Assembly: GCA_903821635.1 (NCBI GenBank)
Contig: CAIJLV010000105.1
Location: 1 to 64,000, forward strand
DNA from: an uncultured Verrucomicrobiota bacterium
GTDB lineage: Bacteria > Verrucomicrobiota > Verrucomicrobiia > Limisphaerales > UBA9464
Reading direction: 5' to 3'
DNA: 64,000 bases
Of this stretch, positions 33,642 through 43,359 are shown one piece after another. Every line of letters begins with the position of its first letter. Position 1 is the stretch's first letter. Position numbers and translations under genes: made by a program. Below the pieces are notes generated by a model, which did not search any database, was not told where the DNA came from, and saw only the letters and a list, made by a program, of their open reading frames with translations.

Positions 33642-35378
33642 ATGAATCGATCCCTGCTCCTGCCGTGGGTCGCGGTTGCCTTTACGGCCGCCGCGTGGGC
33701 CCAGCAAATTCCCGTCGTTGAGAAGACGCTGTCCAACGGCTTCAAACTCCTCCTGGTCGAGCGCCACGATTCGCCCAGTGTCACCGGCGGTTTTGTGGTC
33801 AAGGTGGGTTCGGCCAACGAACGCCCGGGCATCACTGGCATCGCCCACCTCTTTGAGCACATGATGTTCAAGGGCACGCCCACGCTTGGCACCAAGGATG
33901 CCCAGCGGGATTTGGAGTTGATCAACGAGCAGGAGCGCCTGCGCACTGGGATGCGGGCGGAAGAGGCGAAGATGCGCGCGGCGTTGCGGCGGGGGCTCGT
34001 GGACGACATCACGAGTCCGGAGAGCAAGACCGACCGCTACAAGGAACTGGAGGCGGAATTCAAACAGCGGGTGGACGAGCAGCGTGCGCTGCTGGTGAAA
34101 AACGAGTTCGACCGGGTTTACACCACGGCCGGCGCCTCGGGCATGAACGCGTTCACCAGCGACGACATGACCGGCTACTTCATCAACGTGCCGGCCAACA
34201 AGTTGGAGCTGTGGTGCTGGATGGAAAGCGAACGCCTCCTGCGGCCGGTGTTCCGCGAATTTTACTCCGAACGCGACGTCGTCTTTGAGGAACGGCGGAT
34301 GCGTGTCGAGAGCACCCCCATCGGCAAATTTCAGGAGCAGTTCAACGCCCTGCTGTGGGATTCGCATCCCTACCACTGGACGCCGATTGGCTGGGCCAGC
34401 GACATCCCGGCGATCACCAAAAAACAGGCCGACGATTTCTACGCGCTCTATTACCAGCCGCAGAACATCACGCTGATCCTAGTCGGTGATTTCCAGCCGG
34501 CCGCGGCGGAAGCGTTGGTGACGAGCTACTTCGCGCGCATTCCCGCGGGCAACCAGCCGCCGCCGGAAGTCACGACCCAGGAAATCCCCTCGCTCGGCGA
34601 AAAACGCTACTACGCCGAAGCCGAGACCAACCCGCAGGTGGACATCTACTGGAAGACAGTTCCGTTTGGCCATCGCGACGGTTACGCGCTCGACGTGTTG
34701 CAACAGATCCTCAGCACCCGCACCGGCCGGCTCTACAAGGGCCTCGTGCTCGGCCCGCAGGTCGCCACCGAAAGTTACGCCCAACAGGATTCGCGGAAGT
34801 GGGCGGGCACCTTCAACATCGGCGGCGAAGCCCGCGACGGGAAAACGCCTGAAGAGGTGGAACAGGCCATCTACGCCGAACTCGAACGGATCAAGACCGA
34901 GCCCGTGCCGGCGGAGGAATTGCAGAAGGTGAAAAACCAGTTCGCCGCCGGTGAGTATCGCAAGCTCTCGGCGAACTTCCCCATCTTCCTTCAAGTCCTG
35001 CAAAACGAGGGCTTGGGCGACTGGCGAGAGGTGAATGACGCGGGGCCGCGCCTGCAAGCGGTGACGGCGACGGAGGTTCAACGAGTCGCTCAAAAATACT
35101 TCGTTCGCGAGAACCGCACGGTCGGTATTTACACCCGCAAAGCGGGCCTCGGCGCGAAGGCTGAAGACCCCGACTTCGCCGGACTGAGCGCGGAGCAAAA
35201 GCCGGTGGTGCGCCGCATTATAGACTCGCTCAAGGGCGAGTCCGACGTCGCCAAACTAAAGCAAGCGCTCGAACAGATGCAGGCTCAGGCCGCGGGCGGC
35301 GAGCCCAAGCGCCAGCAGATTCAGAAGCTCCTCGCCCAGAAGGTTGCCGCGCGAATTGCGGAACTGGAAAAGAAGTAA
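33642..35378 (+). CDS. M16 family zinc peptidase, catalytic partner
   Basis: A 578-residue exported insulinase-type peptidase: signal peptide (SLLLPWVAVAFTAAAWA), then the inverted zinc motif H69-L-F-E72-H73, with the downstream third ligand Glu expected in the RDVVFEERRMR segment. Two M16 domains are present. An insertion of about 75 residues rich in charged residues follows the zinc motif (QRDLELINEQERLRTGMRAEE). It is paired with the next gene, which lacks the zinc site, as in other two-gene M16 peptidases. It should degrade peptides in the periplasm. Confidence 0.92.
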   Translation: MNRSLLLPWVAVAFTAAAWAQQIPVVEKTLSNGFKLLLVERHDSPSVTGGFVVKVGSANERPGITGIAHLFEHMMFKGTPTLGTKDAQRDLELINEQERLRTGMRAEEAKMRAALRRGLVDDITSPESKTDRYKELEAEFKQRVDEQRALLVKNEFDRVYTTAGASGMNAFTSDDMTGYFINVPANKLELWCWMESERLLRPVFREFYSERDVVFEERRMRVESTPIGKFQEQFNALLWDSHPYHWTPIGWASDIPAITKKQADDFYALYYQPQNITLILVGDFQPAAAEALVTSYFARIPAGNQPPPEVTTQEIPSLGEKRYYAEAETNPQVDIYWKTVPFGHRDGYALDVLQQILSTRTGRLYKGLVLGPQVATESYAQQDSRKWAGTFNIGGEARDGKTPEEVEQAIYAELERIKTEPVPAEELQKVKNQFAAGEYRKLSANFPIFLQVLQNEGLGDWREVNDAGPRLQAVTATEVQRVAQKYFVRENRTVGIYTRKAGLGAKAEDPDFAGLSAEQKPVVRRIIDSLKGESDVAKLKQALEQMQAQAAGGEPKRQQIQKLLAQKVAARIAELEKK

Positions 35379-35409
35379 CCCGACTCCCCCTCCTCACAAT
35401 TTTCCCACG

Positions 35410-36915
35410 ATGAAGCCGATTTTCCCGACTGCGATCCTGCTCGCCGCCTGGCCAATTTTTGCCGCCGACATTCCGGACCGGCCCGAAAAGCTCACCTTTC
35501 CTCCGCTCACCTTCGAGCCCCCCAACCCGGCGGACTACCGCGTGCAGCTCAAAGCCGGGCCGGTCGCCTACGTGGTCGCGGACAAGACCCTGCCGCTGGT
35601 CAACGTGAGCCTGCTGGTGCGCACCGGCAATTACCTCGATCCGCAGGGGCGGGAAGGCCTCGCGGAGTTCACCGGCTACCTGCTCGCCCGCGGCGGCACG
35701 GCATCCAAGCAGGCCGAGGAGTTGGAGGAGCGCTTGGCCTTTCTCGCGGCCGGTCTGAGTTCCAGCGTGGGGGATGACTCCGGTTCGGTGAACCTGAACC
35801 TGCTGTCGAAAGATCTGCCCGAAGGGTTGGCGATCCTGCGCGAAGTGCTGACCGCCCCGCGGTTTCAGTCGGACAAGCTGGATCTCTACCGCCAGCAAAG
35901 TGTTCAGGGCATGAAGCAGCGCAATGACGATTCGAGTGCCATCGACGCGCGCGAGCGCGAGCTGCTGGCCTATGGCACCAACTTCTGGGCGTGCCGATTC
36001 ACCACCCAGAAGAGTGTGGCCGCCATCACGCAGGACGACCTGCGGGAGTTTCACCGCAAATGGTTTGTGCCCGGCAACTTTGTCGTGGCGGTGAACGGCG
36101 ACTTCGACCGAGCCGCCATGGTGGCCAAACTGGAGGAACTGTTTGCGAACTGGCCGTTCAAGGGCGAAACCCCGCCGCCGATTCCGACCAACACGGCGAT
36201 GGCCAAACCGGGCGTTTACATGGTGAACAAGGACGTCAATCAGGGGCGCGTCGTCATCATGCTGCCCGGGGTGAAACGCGATGATCCGGACTTCCCGGCC
36301 TTGCAGGTGATGAACGACATCTTGGGCGGCGGCGGTTTCACCTCGCGCATCATGAACCGCGTGCGTTCCGACGAGGGCCTGGCTTACGGTGCGGGCAGCT
36401 CGTTCCCTGGCGGCATCGAATATGCACGGCCGTTCCAAGCCGGTTTTGCCTCCAAGTCGCGCACCGTGGCCTACGCGGCGAGCATCGTGGTGGAGGAGCT
36501 AAAACGCATCTCGGAGAAACCCGTTTCCGACGAGGAATTGAACACGGCCAAACGCTCGTTCATCGATACGTTCCCGGAGAACTTCAACACCAAGGGCAAG
36601 GTGGCCGCCATCTTGGCCCGCGAGGAGTTCACCGGCCGGTTCGCCCGGGAACCGAATTTCTGGAAGACTTGGCGCGGCAAGATCGAGGCGGTGGACCAGG
36701 CCACCGTTCAGCGCGTCGCCCGGGAGCGGTTGCATCCCGACCAAGTGGTCGTGCTGGTGGTGGGGCAAAAGGACGAGATTCTAAAGGGGCATCCTGACCA
36801 CAACACGCCGCTCGAAAAACTGGTCAACGGACCGCTGGTGGAATTGCCGTTGCGCGACCCGCTGACGATGGCGCCGCTCCCCTTGGACGCGGGCAAGCCG
36901 CCGGCGACGAATTGA
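35410..36915 (+). CDS. M16 family protein, non-catalytic partner
   Basis: A 501-residue exported M16 protein beginning 31 bases after the catalytic partner. The ATG at 35410 gives a signal peptide (MKPIFPTAILLAAWPIFA). At the place of the HxxEH motif it reads GLAEFTGYLLARGGT, so no zinc site remains. The C-terminal domain keeps the substrate-binding Arg-Tyr type segment (FTSRIMNRVRSDEGLAYGAGSSF), which completes the active site of the partner in heterodimeric M16 peptidases. Both should act together in the periplasm. Confidence 0.9.
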   Translation: MKPIFPTAILLAAWPIFAADIPDRPEKLTFPPLTFEPPNPADYRVQLKAGPVAYVVADKTLPLVNVSLLVRTGNYLDPQGREGLAEFTGYLLARGGTASKQAEELEERLAFLAAGLSSSVGDDSGSVNLNLLSKDLPEGLAILREVLTAPRFQSDKLDLYRQQSVQGMKQRNDDSSAIDARERELLAYGTNFWACRFTTQKSVAAITQDDLREFHRKWFVPGNFVVAVNGDFDRAAMVAKLEELFANWPFKGETPPPIPTNTAMAKPGVYMVNKDVNQGRVVIMLPGVKRDDPDFPALQVMNDILGGGGFTSRIMNRVRSDEGLAYGAGSSFPGGIEYARPFQAGFASKSRTVAYAASIVVEELKRISEKPVSDEELNTAKRSFIDTFPENFNTKGKVAAILAREEFTGRFAREPNFWKTWRGKIEAVDQATVQRVARERLHPDQVVVLVVGQKDEILKGHPDHNTPLEKLVNGPLVELPLRDPLTMAPLPLDAGKPPATN

Positions 36916-36978
36916 CCACGGACTCCCGTCAAACCACCGACTTTAGCCAGCCGCAACCGGCCGGGCGGGGCCGGCGGC

Positions 36979-39900
36979 TCACTTTCTGGCCGTTTGGATG
37001 ACGGCCCGGAGTTGTTCGATCAGGGCGGCGGTTTCGAAGGGCTTTTGGATGAATCCGGCCAAGCCTTGGCCGGCAAACCGGGCCGTCGCCTCCAATTCAC
37101 TGAACCCGCTCATCAGCAACACCGGCAAGTCCGACCGCAGCCGGCGCAGTTCCTCAAACGTCAACTGGCCGTCCATCTGGGGCATGGTGAGATCCAGCAG
37201 CACCGCGGCGAATGCCGCGGGGTTTTCCGCGAGCAACGCCACCGCCTCGCCGCCACTCGCGGCGGCCACCGGGACAAACCCCAAACGCTCCAGAGTGCGG
37301 CACAAGACGGAGCGGATGAACGACTCGTCATCGACCACCAGAATTCGGCCAGTGACCGGTTCGCTCCGGGTAGCGGGTGCGGCCTTGAGCAGGGGCTGCG
37401 GAGTCACGCCGTGGATGGCGGGCAGGAGCAGTCGGAAGGTGGTGCCACTGCCGGGCGTGCTGGTCACTTTGATGGCGCCGCAGTGGCCGCGCACGATGCC
37501 CAGCACGGCGGCGAGACCGAGTCCCCGACCGGTGAACTTGGTGCTGAAGAAGGGTTCAAAAATCTTGGCCAGAGTTTCGGGACTCATACCGCAGCCGGTG
37601 TCGCTGACCTCCAAGAAGACGAATTCGCCCGCGTCGAGATTGGGCGCGAGGCAGGCGGTGCGCAGGTAGGCTTGGTCGGCGTGGGTGAGTCCGGTCGTGA
37701 GCCGAATCGTGCCCGAAGTGTCGCCCAAGGCGTCGGAGGCGTTGATGACCAGATTGAGGATGATTTGCCGGATCTGGGTGACATCGACTTGGGCGACCGC
37801 GGCGCTGGGCGCTGCCATCACTTCGAGGTTGGCCCGCCGGCTGATCGCGGAGCGGAGCAGGGGCAGCGTGTCTTGCACCAGGTCTGGCAGGCGAATCGGC
37901 TGGATGACAAACTGACCGCGACCGGAGTAGGCCAGCATCTGGTTGCACAAGTGCGCGGCGCGGGCGGCGGCGTGTTCGATTTGGGTTAGGCTTTCGCGGC
38001 CGAGCGCCGGGTCGTCGGGATGCGATTTCGCGAGCGTGGCGTTGTTCAGAATGATTGTGAGGATGTTGTTGAAATCATGCGCCACGCCGCCGGCCAGTGC
38101 TCCCAAGCTCTCCAGTTTCTGCGACTGGTTGATCCGCCGGTCCATTTCCTCCCGCTCCTCTTGGAGGTGTTTGGTTTCCGTCAGGTCGCGGCTGACGCTG
38201 AAGACGGCGGTAATGCGTCCGTCGCGGTCACGGATCGGCACCTTGGTGGTCAGGATCCAGCCGGTTCGGCCATCGGGAAATTGCACCGAGTGTTCCCGGT
38301 TCAGGCTGATTTCCCCGGTGGTTAGGACGCGGAGGTCTGCCTCCGAATAGAGGTTCGCCAAGGCTGGCGGGAGCAGGTCGCCAAGGGTTTTGCCGATCAC
38401 TTCTTTGACCGATTTCCGGCCCAATAACCGCAGGTTCGCTTCATTGGTCAGCAAGAAGCGCTCGGCGGTGTCGGCCACGTAGACAAAATCGGGCAGGGTG
38501 TCGATCAGGGTGCGAAGCAGATTGTGTTCGCGCTCTAGTTCTTCCTCGATGCGTTTGCGTTCGGTGATATCCCGACTGACCCGGACGAGGCCGGTGGTCC
38601 TGTCCGAGCCGGCGCGCAACGGAATCTTGGTCGTCAGATACCAACTGGTGGCGCCGTTGGGAGCGGTGACGATTTCCTCGCGGTTGATGATCGGTTGGCC
38701 GGATTCGATGACCTGACTGTCTTCGGCCGCTAGGCGGGTTGCTTGTTCCGGCGGCAGGAATTCGGCGTCCGTCCGGCCGATGGCGCTGGCCGGGTCGTTC
38801 AGTTCCAGCGCGTGGGCACTGGCCCGGTTGAGCAGCACAAACCGGCCGGCCCGGTCCTTGACGACGATGGGATCGGGCAGCGCATCTAGCAGCGTGCGGA
38901 GCAAGTTGCGCTCATGGGCGAGGGCTTCCTCGACTTCGCGGCGCTCTGTAATGTCGAGCACGGTGCCGACGAGGCGCGCGAGCCCGCTTCGGTCGCCGCG
39001 GAACAATTCCGCGTTTTCCTGGACGTGGCGGATCGAGCCGTCGGGCCGGACGATGCGATGCACCAGTTGGTAGGAGACGCCGGTTTCCAGCGCCGCCTCC
39101 ACCTGGTGACGGACGGCGTCGCGGTCGGCCGGATGCACCCGGGCGTAAAAGCCCTCGGTGGTCGGTTCATAGGTGGCCGCGTCGAGGCCGAAGATGCGGA
39201 AGGTTTCGGCCGACCAGTGCAGGGCGCCGGTCGCGGGGTTTGATTCCCAGCGTCCCAAGCGGGCGATTCGCTGCGCCTCGGCGAGGCTCTGTTCGCTGAG
39301 GCGCAGGGCGAACTCGGCCGCGCGCCGATCTTCGGCTTCGCGTTGGAGCCGTTCGTTGGCCTGGCTCAGTTCGCCGGTTCGGTCCTGCACGCGGGCTTCA
39401 ATCGTTCGGGTCTGGCGTTCCACCCCGATGAGAAGGCCGCAAACCATGGCAGTCCCAAGCCCGCCCAAAGCGAGGATCAAGACCGGAGCGAGGGATAAAT
39501 TGCGGGCGACCCATTCCGGCTTCGCTCGGAACGAAAGCAGCCAATCGTGTTGGCCGAGGTTGGTGGGCACCCCGGCGGTAAAATTGCCGGTAAACGGTTG
39601 CTCGGGTGCCGGCGCGGCGACGCCTGCGGTGGCGGGCCGGAAGAAGACGCAGCGCGAATGGGTCCCGTTGGAAGACTGGTCGAACAGCGCAAAGTCATAC
39701 GGCAGTTCGGCACGGTCCCCGAAGACTTCCGCGAACAGGTCTTCGAGGCGCGAAATGCCCTGCACAAACCCGAGGCAAGCCTTCCGGCGTTCCTCCACGG
39801 TCTTGAGTTGGGCTTTCGCCGCATAGACCGGCACGATCGCGATCAGGCTCAGCCGCCGCCGCCGCTCCTGGAGCAACTGCAAGGGCTTTGAAACACGGGT

Positions 39901-40488
39901 ATTCCCGGTATCGCGGGCCAATTCCAGGTCGGCCACGGTGGGCCCGGTCCGCAAATCGTAACCGAAGCTAGATTCGTTGCCCGCCACGGGCTCGATCAGC
40001 CGGATCGGCCAATACTCCGGGCGGGGCCGGGCGGCGATGGGGTTTCCGGTGGCGCTGGGCTCAAAGAACGTGAAGTTCGGCCGGCCGTCCGCCCGGGCTT
40101 CCGCCTCGATCAGCGCGCGTTGGGACGCCGGCACCCGCGGCACCCATTCCAAGGCGGAGAAACTCCGGTTCTGAGAAATCAAGTCCGCCGCGGCCAGTTG
40201 GAATTCCTCGGCGCTGACCCGGTTGCCGGTATTGAATTTCAGCCGCAGGGCCAAGAGCGCTCCCTCGTGCCGCAGCACCACGGCGTGGAGGATCGCGACG
40301 TCATTTTCGATCAACCGCCCGAGCCGTTCATTCAAGCGGTGATGCTCCAGTTGGCGCAGTTTGCCGGCGGCTAAGATCGAAACCAGCAAGCCCAGGCCGG
40401 CCGTCAAAACTGCCAGTCTGGGGTAGGGCGTTCGTTTCGGTTTCAGCACTCGGACATCGCTGTCGCCCGAAGACGGAGAGCTATGCAC
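36979..40488 (-). CDS. CHASE-PAS3 hybrid sensor histidine kinase with receiver domain
   Basis: An 1169-residue membrane sensor starting at a GTG. Order: TM1 (about 27-43), extracytoplasmic CHASE domain (about 75-290, FSALEWVPRVPASQR), TM2 (about 333-355), coiled coil (355-400), three PAS domains (about 400-515, 525-645, 655-775), dimerisation helix with H804 (GGVAHDFNNIL), ATPase domain (N-box N912/N916, SDTGCGMS, GRGLGLAAVLGIV) and a C-terminal receiver with D1099 (LLDLTMPQMDG). All catalytic residues are present. Being hybrid and without a C-terminal Hpt, it needs a separate phosphotransfer protein; the Hpt at 20.5 kb is a candidate. The signal is unknown. Confidence 0.93.
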   Translation of the reverse strand: MHSSPSSGDSDVRVLKPKRTPYPRLAVLTAGLGLLVSILAAGKLRQLEHHRLNERLGRLIENDVAILHAVVLRHEGALLALRLKFNTGNRVSAEEFQLAAADLISQNRSFSALEWVPRVPASQRALIEAEARADGRPNFTFFEPSATGNPIAARPRPEYWPIRLIEPVAGNESSFGYDLRTGPTVADLELARDTGNTRVSKPLQLLQERRRRLSLIAIVPVYAAKAQLKTVEERRKACLGFVQGISRLEDLFAEVFGDRAELPYDFALFDQSSNGTHSRCVFFRPATAGVAAPAPEQPFTGNFTAGVPTNLGQHDWLLSFRAKPEWVARNLSLAPVLILALGGLGTAMVCGLLIGVERQTRTIEARVQDRTGELSQANERLQREAEDRRAAEFALRLSEQSLAEAQRIARLGRWESNPATGALHWSAETFRIFGLDAATYEPTTEGFYARVHPADRDAVRHQVEAALETGVSYQLVHRIVRPDGSIRHVQENAELFRGDRSGLARLVGTVLDITERREVEEALAHERNLLRTLLDALPDPIVVKDRAGRFVLLNRASAHALELNDPASAIGRTDAEFLPPEQATRLAAEDSQVIESGQPIINREEIVTAPNGATSWYLTTKIPLRAGSDRTTGLVRVSRDITERKRIEEELEREHNLLRTLIDTLPDFVYVADTAERFLLTNEANLRLLGRKSVKEVIGKTLGDLLPPALANLYSEADLRVLTTGEISLNREHSVQFPDGRTGWILTTKVPIRDRDGRITAVFSVSRDLTETKHLQEEREEMDRRINQSQKLESLGALAGGVAHDFNNILTIILNNATLAKSHPDDPALGRESLTQIEHAAARAAHLCNQMLAYSGRGQFVIQPIRLPDLVQDTLPLLRSAISRRANLEVMAAPSAAVAQVDVTQIRQIILNLVINASDALGDTSGTIRLTTGLTHADQAYLRTACLAPNLDAGEFVFLEVSDTGCGMSPETLAKIFEPFFSTKFTGRGLGLAAVLGIVRGHCGAIKVTSTPGSGTTFRLLLPAIHGVTPQPLLKAAPATRSEPVTGRILVVDDESFIRSVLCRTLERLGFVPVAAASGGEAVALLAENPAAFAAVLLDLTMPQMDGQLTFEELRRLRSDLPVLLMSGFSELEATARFAGQGLAGFIQKPFETAALIEQLRAVIQTARK

Positions 40489-40613
40489 AACTATGAATTA
40501 TCGGCTGCCGCGTTTCGGCGCAAACCCGCATTCCGTTTCCCCGGGAGAAATGAGCCCGGGCAGGCGCTGAATGGACGTGCCCCGGCCGCGGCTGTCTGCT
40601 TGGCTGGTCGGCG

Positions 40614-42035
40614 ATGAATCCCCCGCCTCTCGCCGCGCCGCCGCTGTGGCCAGCCCTGCTGTTTGGTGCCCTCGCCGGCGCTTTGGGCTGGGGAATTCGG
40701 GGGCAATACGGCCACGAAACCGGCGCGATGATCGCCGGCCTGCTGGTGAGCCTCACACTCACCCTGGTCCTTTGCCCGGGAGCCCCGGCCAGCTCGGTGC
40801 TACGGGCGGTCGCGTGGGGCACGGTCGCCTTCGGGTTCGGTGGGTCGATGACCTACGGGCAAACCATCGGTCTGACGCAGGACGCGCCGCACGTGGGGCA
40901 TTGGGCCGCGTGGCGCTGGGGCATGCTGGGGCTCGCGCTCAAGGGTGGACTGTGGATCGGTTTCGCCGGGCTGTTTCTCGGCTTGGGGCTAGGTGGGGTG
41001 CGTTATCGCGGGCGGGAACTTGGGGGCGCAATGCTAGGCGCCCTCGCGCTGTGTGCGCTGGGCAGTTGGCTACTCAACGAACCGTATGACCCCGCCCGCC
41101 AACTGTTGCCGAAGCTCTATTTTTCCGACGACTGGCGGTGGGAACCTGGGGCTGTGCTCACCCCTCGGCGCGAAGTCTGGGGCGGACTTTTGTTCGCGCT
41201 GGCCGGTCTGCTTGGATTCACGCTGTGGCGCCGCGATCCGCTGGCGCCGCGCTTGGCGCTTTGGGGGATTCTGGGTGGCGCCCTCGGTTTTCCACTGGGG
41301 CAAACCCTGCAATCGTGGCCCGCGTGGAACCCCGAACTGGTTCGCAGGGGACTGGGGGCGGAGCTCGCGCCGTTGATCAACTGGTGGAACTTCATGGAAA
41401 CCACCTTTGGGGCCGTGCTGGGGGCGACCTTGGGCGCCGGTCTGTGGTTTCATCGGGCGCGGATTCGGCCCGCCGTCGCGGCCGGCGGATCGCCCCTGCC
41501 GCCGGCATTGGAAGCGAGCCTGCTGGCCGGGCATGTCGGCTTGCTCAGTTTGGTGGAGTTTACAGACAACCGGCTGGCGGCCGCCGTATATGACTTCGGT
41601 TTGTGGCTGGGCTTGGTGCCGGTCGCCTTGATCGCGGTCGGCCGCTGGTCGCCGCTCTGGGTGTTGTTGCCGATCACGGCGCTGCCGATCGTGGGAAAAA
41701 CGCTGCGGGCTGCCGGGGCGGAGCCGGCCTTGCTGTCGCCTGTCAGGGCGGGGTTGTTTTTGGGAGTCATGCCGCTCGCCCTCACGGTCTGGGCGGCCTT
41801 CCGTTTCCAGCGACAGAGCGCTGTCGCCGGGGTGCCGGCGGCGGTGGTGCTCCGGCCCCTGCTGGTGCTCGCGGTCTGGCTTTATTTCGGACTGAACTAC
41901 GCGTTCTTTCGGTTCCCGTGGCCGTGGAGTCCGTGGACTTCGCGCACGCCCAACGCCTTGGTGTTCAGCGCGTGTGCGGTGGGGCTGACTTGGCTTGCTT
42001 GGCGCCGAATCCCCACCCGGGGCGAGTCTCCATGA
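40614..42035 (+). CDS. Unrecognised polytopic membrane protein
   Basis: A 473-residue protein with about eleven hydrophobic segments and short loops. Its N-terminus has a distinctive charged motif inside a membrane-proximal Gly-rich stretch, WGIRGQYGHETGAM at about residues 26-39. Other polar residues within helices (FGGSMTYGQTIGLTQD near 75-90, WWNFMETTFGAVLGA near 257-271) suggest transport or an intramembrane enzyme rather than a scaffold. I recall similar unnamed proteins in PVC genomes but no function. It diverges from the hybrid kinase with 125 bases between. Confidence 0.75.
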   Translation: MNPPPLAAPPLWPALLFGALAGALGWGIRGQYGHETGAMIAGLLVSLTLTLVLCPGAPASSVLRAVAWGTVAFGFGGSMTYGQTIGLTQDAPHVGHWAAWRWGMLGLALKGGLWIGFAGLFLGLGLGGVRYRGRELGGAMLGALALCALGSWLLNEPYDPARQLLPKLYFSDDWRWEPGAVLTPRREVWGGLLFALAGLLGFTLWRRDPLAPRLALWGILGGALGFPLGQTLQSWPAWNPELVRRGLGAELAPLINWWNFMETTFGAVLGATLGAGLWFHRARIRPAVAAGGSPLPPALEASLLAGHVGLLSLVEFTDNRLAAAVYDFGLWLGLVPVALIAVGRWSPLWVLLPITALPIVGKTLRAAGAEPALLSPVRAGLFLGVMPLALTVWAAFRFQRQSAVAGVPAAVVLRPLLVLAVWLYFGLNYAFFRFPWPWSPWTSRTPNALVFSACAVGLTWLAWRRIPTRGESP

Positions 42036-42060
42036 AGGCGGCGCGCGCGGTCGTAGGGGG

Positions 42061-43152
42061 TTAGTATTTTCGTAGCAGGTCGAGCATTGCGCGGTCCAGT
42101 TTGAGCCCGGCGTAATCTTCGTAGGTGACGTCCGAGCGAGCGCTATTCAACGGTCCAAAGTCGCCGCGGAAATTCCACAACGCCCAGCCCCAGCCGGCTT
42201 CCTGCCAGAGTTTCAGCACGTCGTGCATCCAAGCTAGGGTGACGGCATGGGGGGTGAATTTGTAGGCGCCCCATTCGCCGACGTGGACGCCGACGCCCTT
42301 GGCGGCGAGTTCCAGCCACGGTTGGATGCGTTCGCGGCGGAGCCGGTCCCGGTCCCACACTTGGTCGCCTTCGCGGAAGGGCCAGGTGGGCACGGGCTTC
42401 TGCTCGCTGTCCTTCACCCAGTTCGCTTTGTAGTGAGTCAGGAAGAACGGGTCGTAACCGCGGGTGCTCTGGGCGACGCCGAGATCGGCGAGTCCGGGTA
42501 AGGGTTCGCGGCCCCACTTGAGTCCGTCGGCGATGATGAGCCGCGGTGGGTCTACGGCGCGGATGGCCTGCACGAAGGCGCGCACCACGCGCTCGTAGGT
42601 GGCGGCGGGAAGATCGGGCGGTTCGTTGAGCAGGTCGAAGCTGAGCCGGGAATTGGGGATGCCTTGGTAGCGCTTGGCAAAGTGCGCCCAGTGAAACGCA
42701 GCGGCGTCGAGCGCCTGCGAATCCCGCCAGAGGCTCAACGGTTCCGCCGGCGGATTCACGCAGTAGCCGGGCGCGCGGTGGAGGTTCAGGTTTACGTGGA
42801 TGCCATACTTCGCGCCGAAGTTGACGGCGGCATCGACCTGCTGGAGTTGGCTTTCGTCGAGCTTGAGCCAAGCGGCCGGATCGCCGGCGGCCCAACAGCG
42901 ATAAGACAAGGGCAGGCGGGCGAAGTTGAAGCCCCATTCGGCCATCAGCGCGAAATCGCCTTCGCGAAACGCCGGACTCGGTCCGTCGCGGCGGGCGATG
43001 AATTTCTCCAGCAGATTAAACCCCCGCCAACGCGGCAGTTTGCGGGCGCTGGGCTCGGGTAAGGCGGGGACGGCGGCGGTGGCGGCCCCCAGCGGCAGGC
43101 CGACTCCGGCCAAGGTGGCCGCGGTCACAAATTCACGGCGAGTCATGGGCAT
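42061..43152 (-). CDS. Glycoside hydrolase family 5 (cellulase-like)
   Basis: About 363 residues, exported by an apparent twin-arginine signal (TRREFVTAATLAGVGLPL). The start is the ATG at 43152 or the ATG six bases later at 43146. It has the GH5 (beta/alpha)8 barrel markers: acid/base Glu in SFDLLNEPP, nucleophile Glu in VGVHVGEWGAY, and a substrate-site HLHRAP-like segment (NLNLHRAPGYCVNPP). It should cleave beta-1,4-glucan or mannan outside the cytoplasm. It is convergent with the polytopic protein and divergent from the ClC transporter. Confidence 0.87.
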   Translation of the reverse strand: MPMTRREFVTAATLAGVGLPLGAATAAVPALPEPSARKLPRWRGFNLLEKFIARRDGPSPAFREGDFALMAEWGFNFARLPLSYRCWAAGDPAAWLKLDESQLQQVDAAVNFGAKYGIHVNLNLHRAPGYCVNPPAEPLSLWRDSQALDAAAFHWAHFAKRYQGIPNSRLSFDLLNEPPDLPAATYERVVRAFVQAIRAVDPPRLIIADGLKWGREPLPGLADLGVAQSTRGYDPFFLTHYKANWVKDSEQKPVPTWPFREGDQVWDRDRLRRERIQPWLELAAKGVGVHVGEWGAYKFTPHAVTLAWMHDVLKLWQEAGWGWALWNFRGDFGPLNSARSDVTYEDYAGLKLDRAMLDLLRKY

Positions 43153-43359
43153 AGAAAGGTTCGACGGGCTGAGCGGGGGGCGCATTCGGCTGGGGCCGGA
43201 CAACTTCATCGGGCGCCCGGGGGGGGAGCAGCGGCAGCGCTGGATTCGACCATTGCATTGCGTCGCCGGCGGCGTTCCTGCGAGCTTGGGGGGCGTGAAA
43301 ATGGCCATGCGAGCTGTCGGAATGCACCCGGCGGCGCCTCGTTCCAGCGCCGCGCGCGG

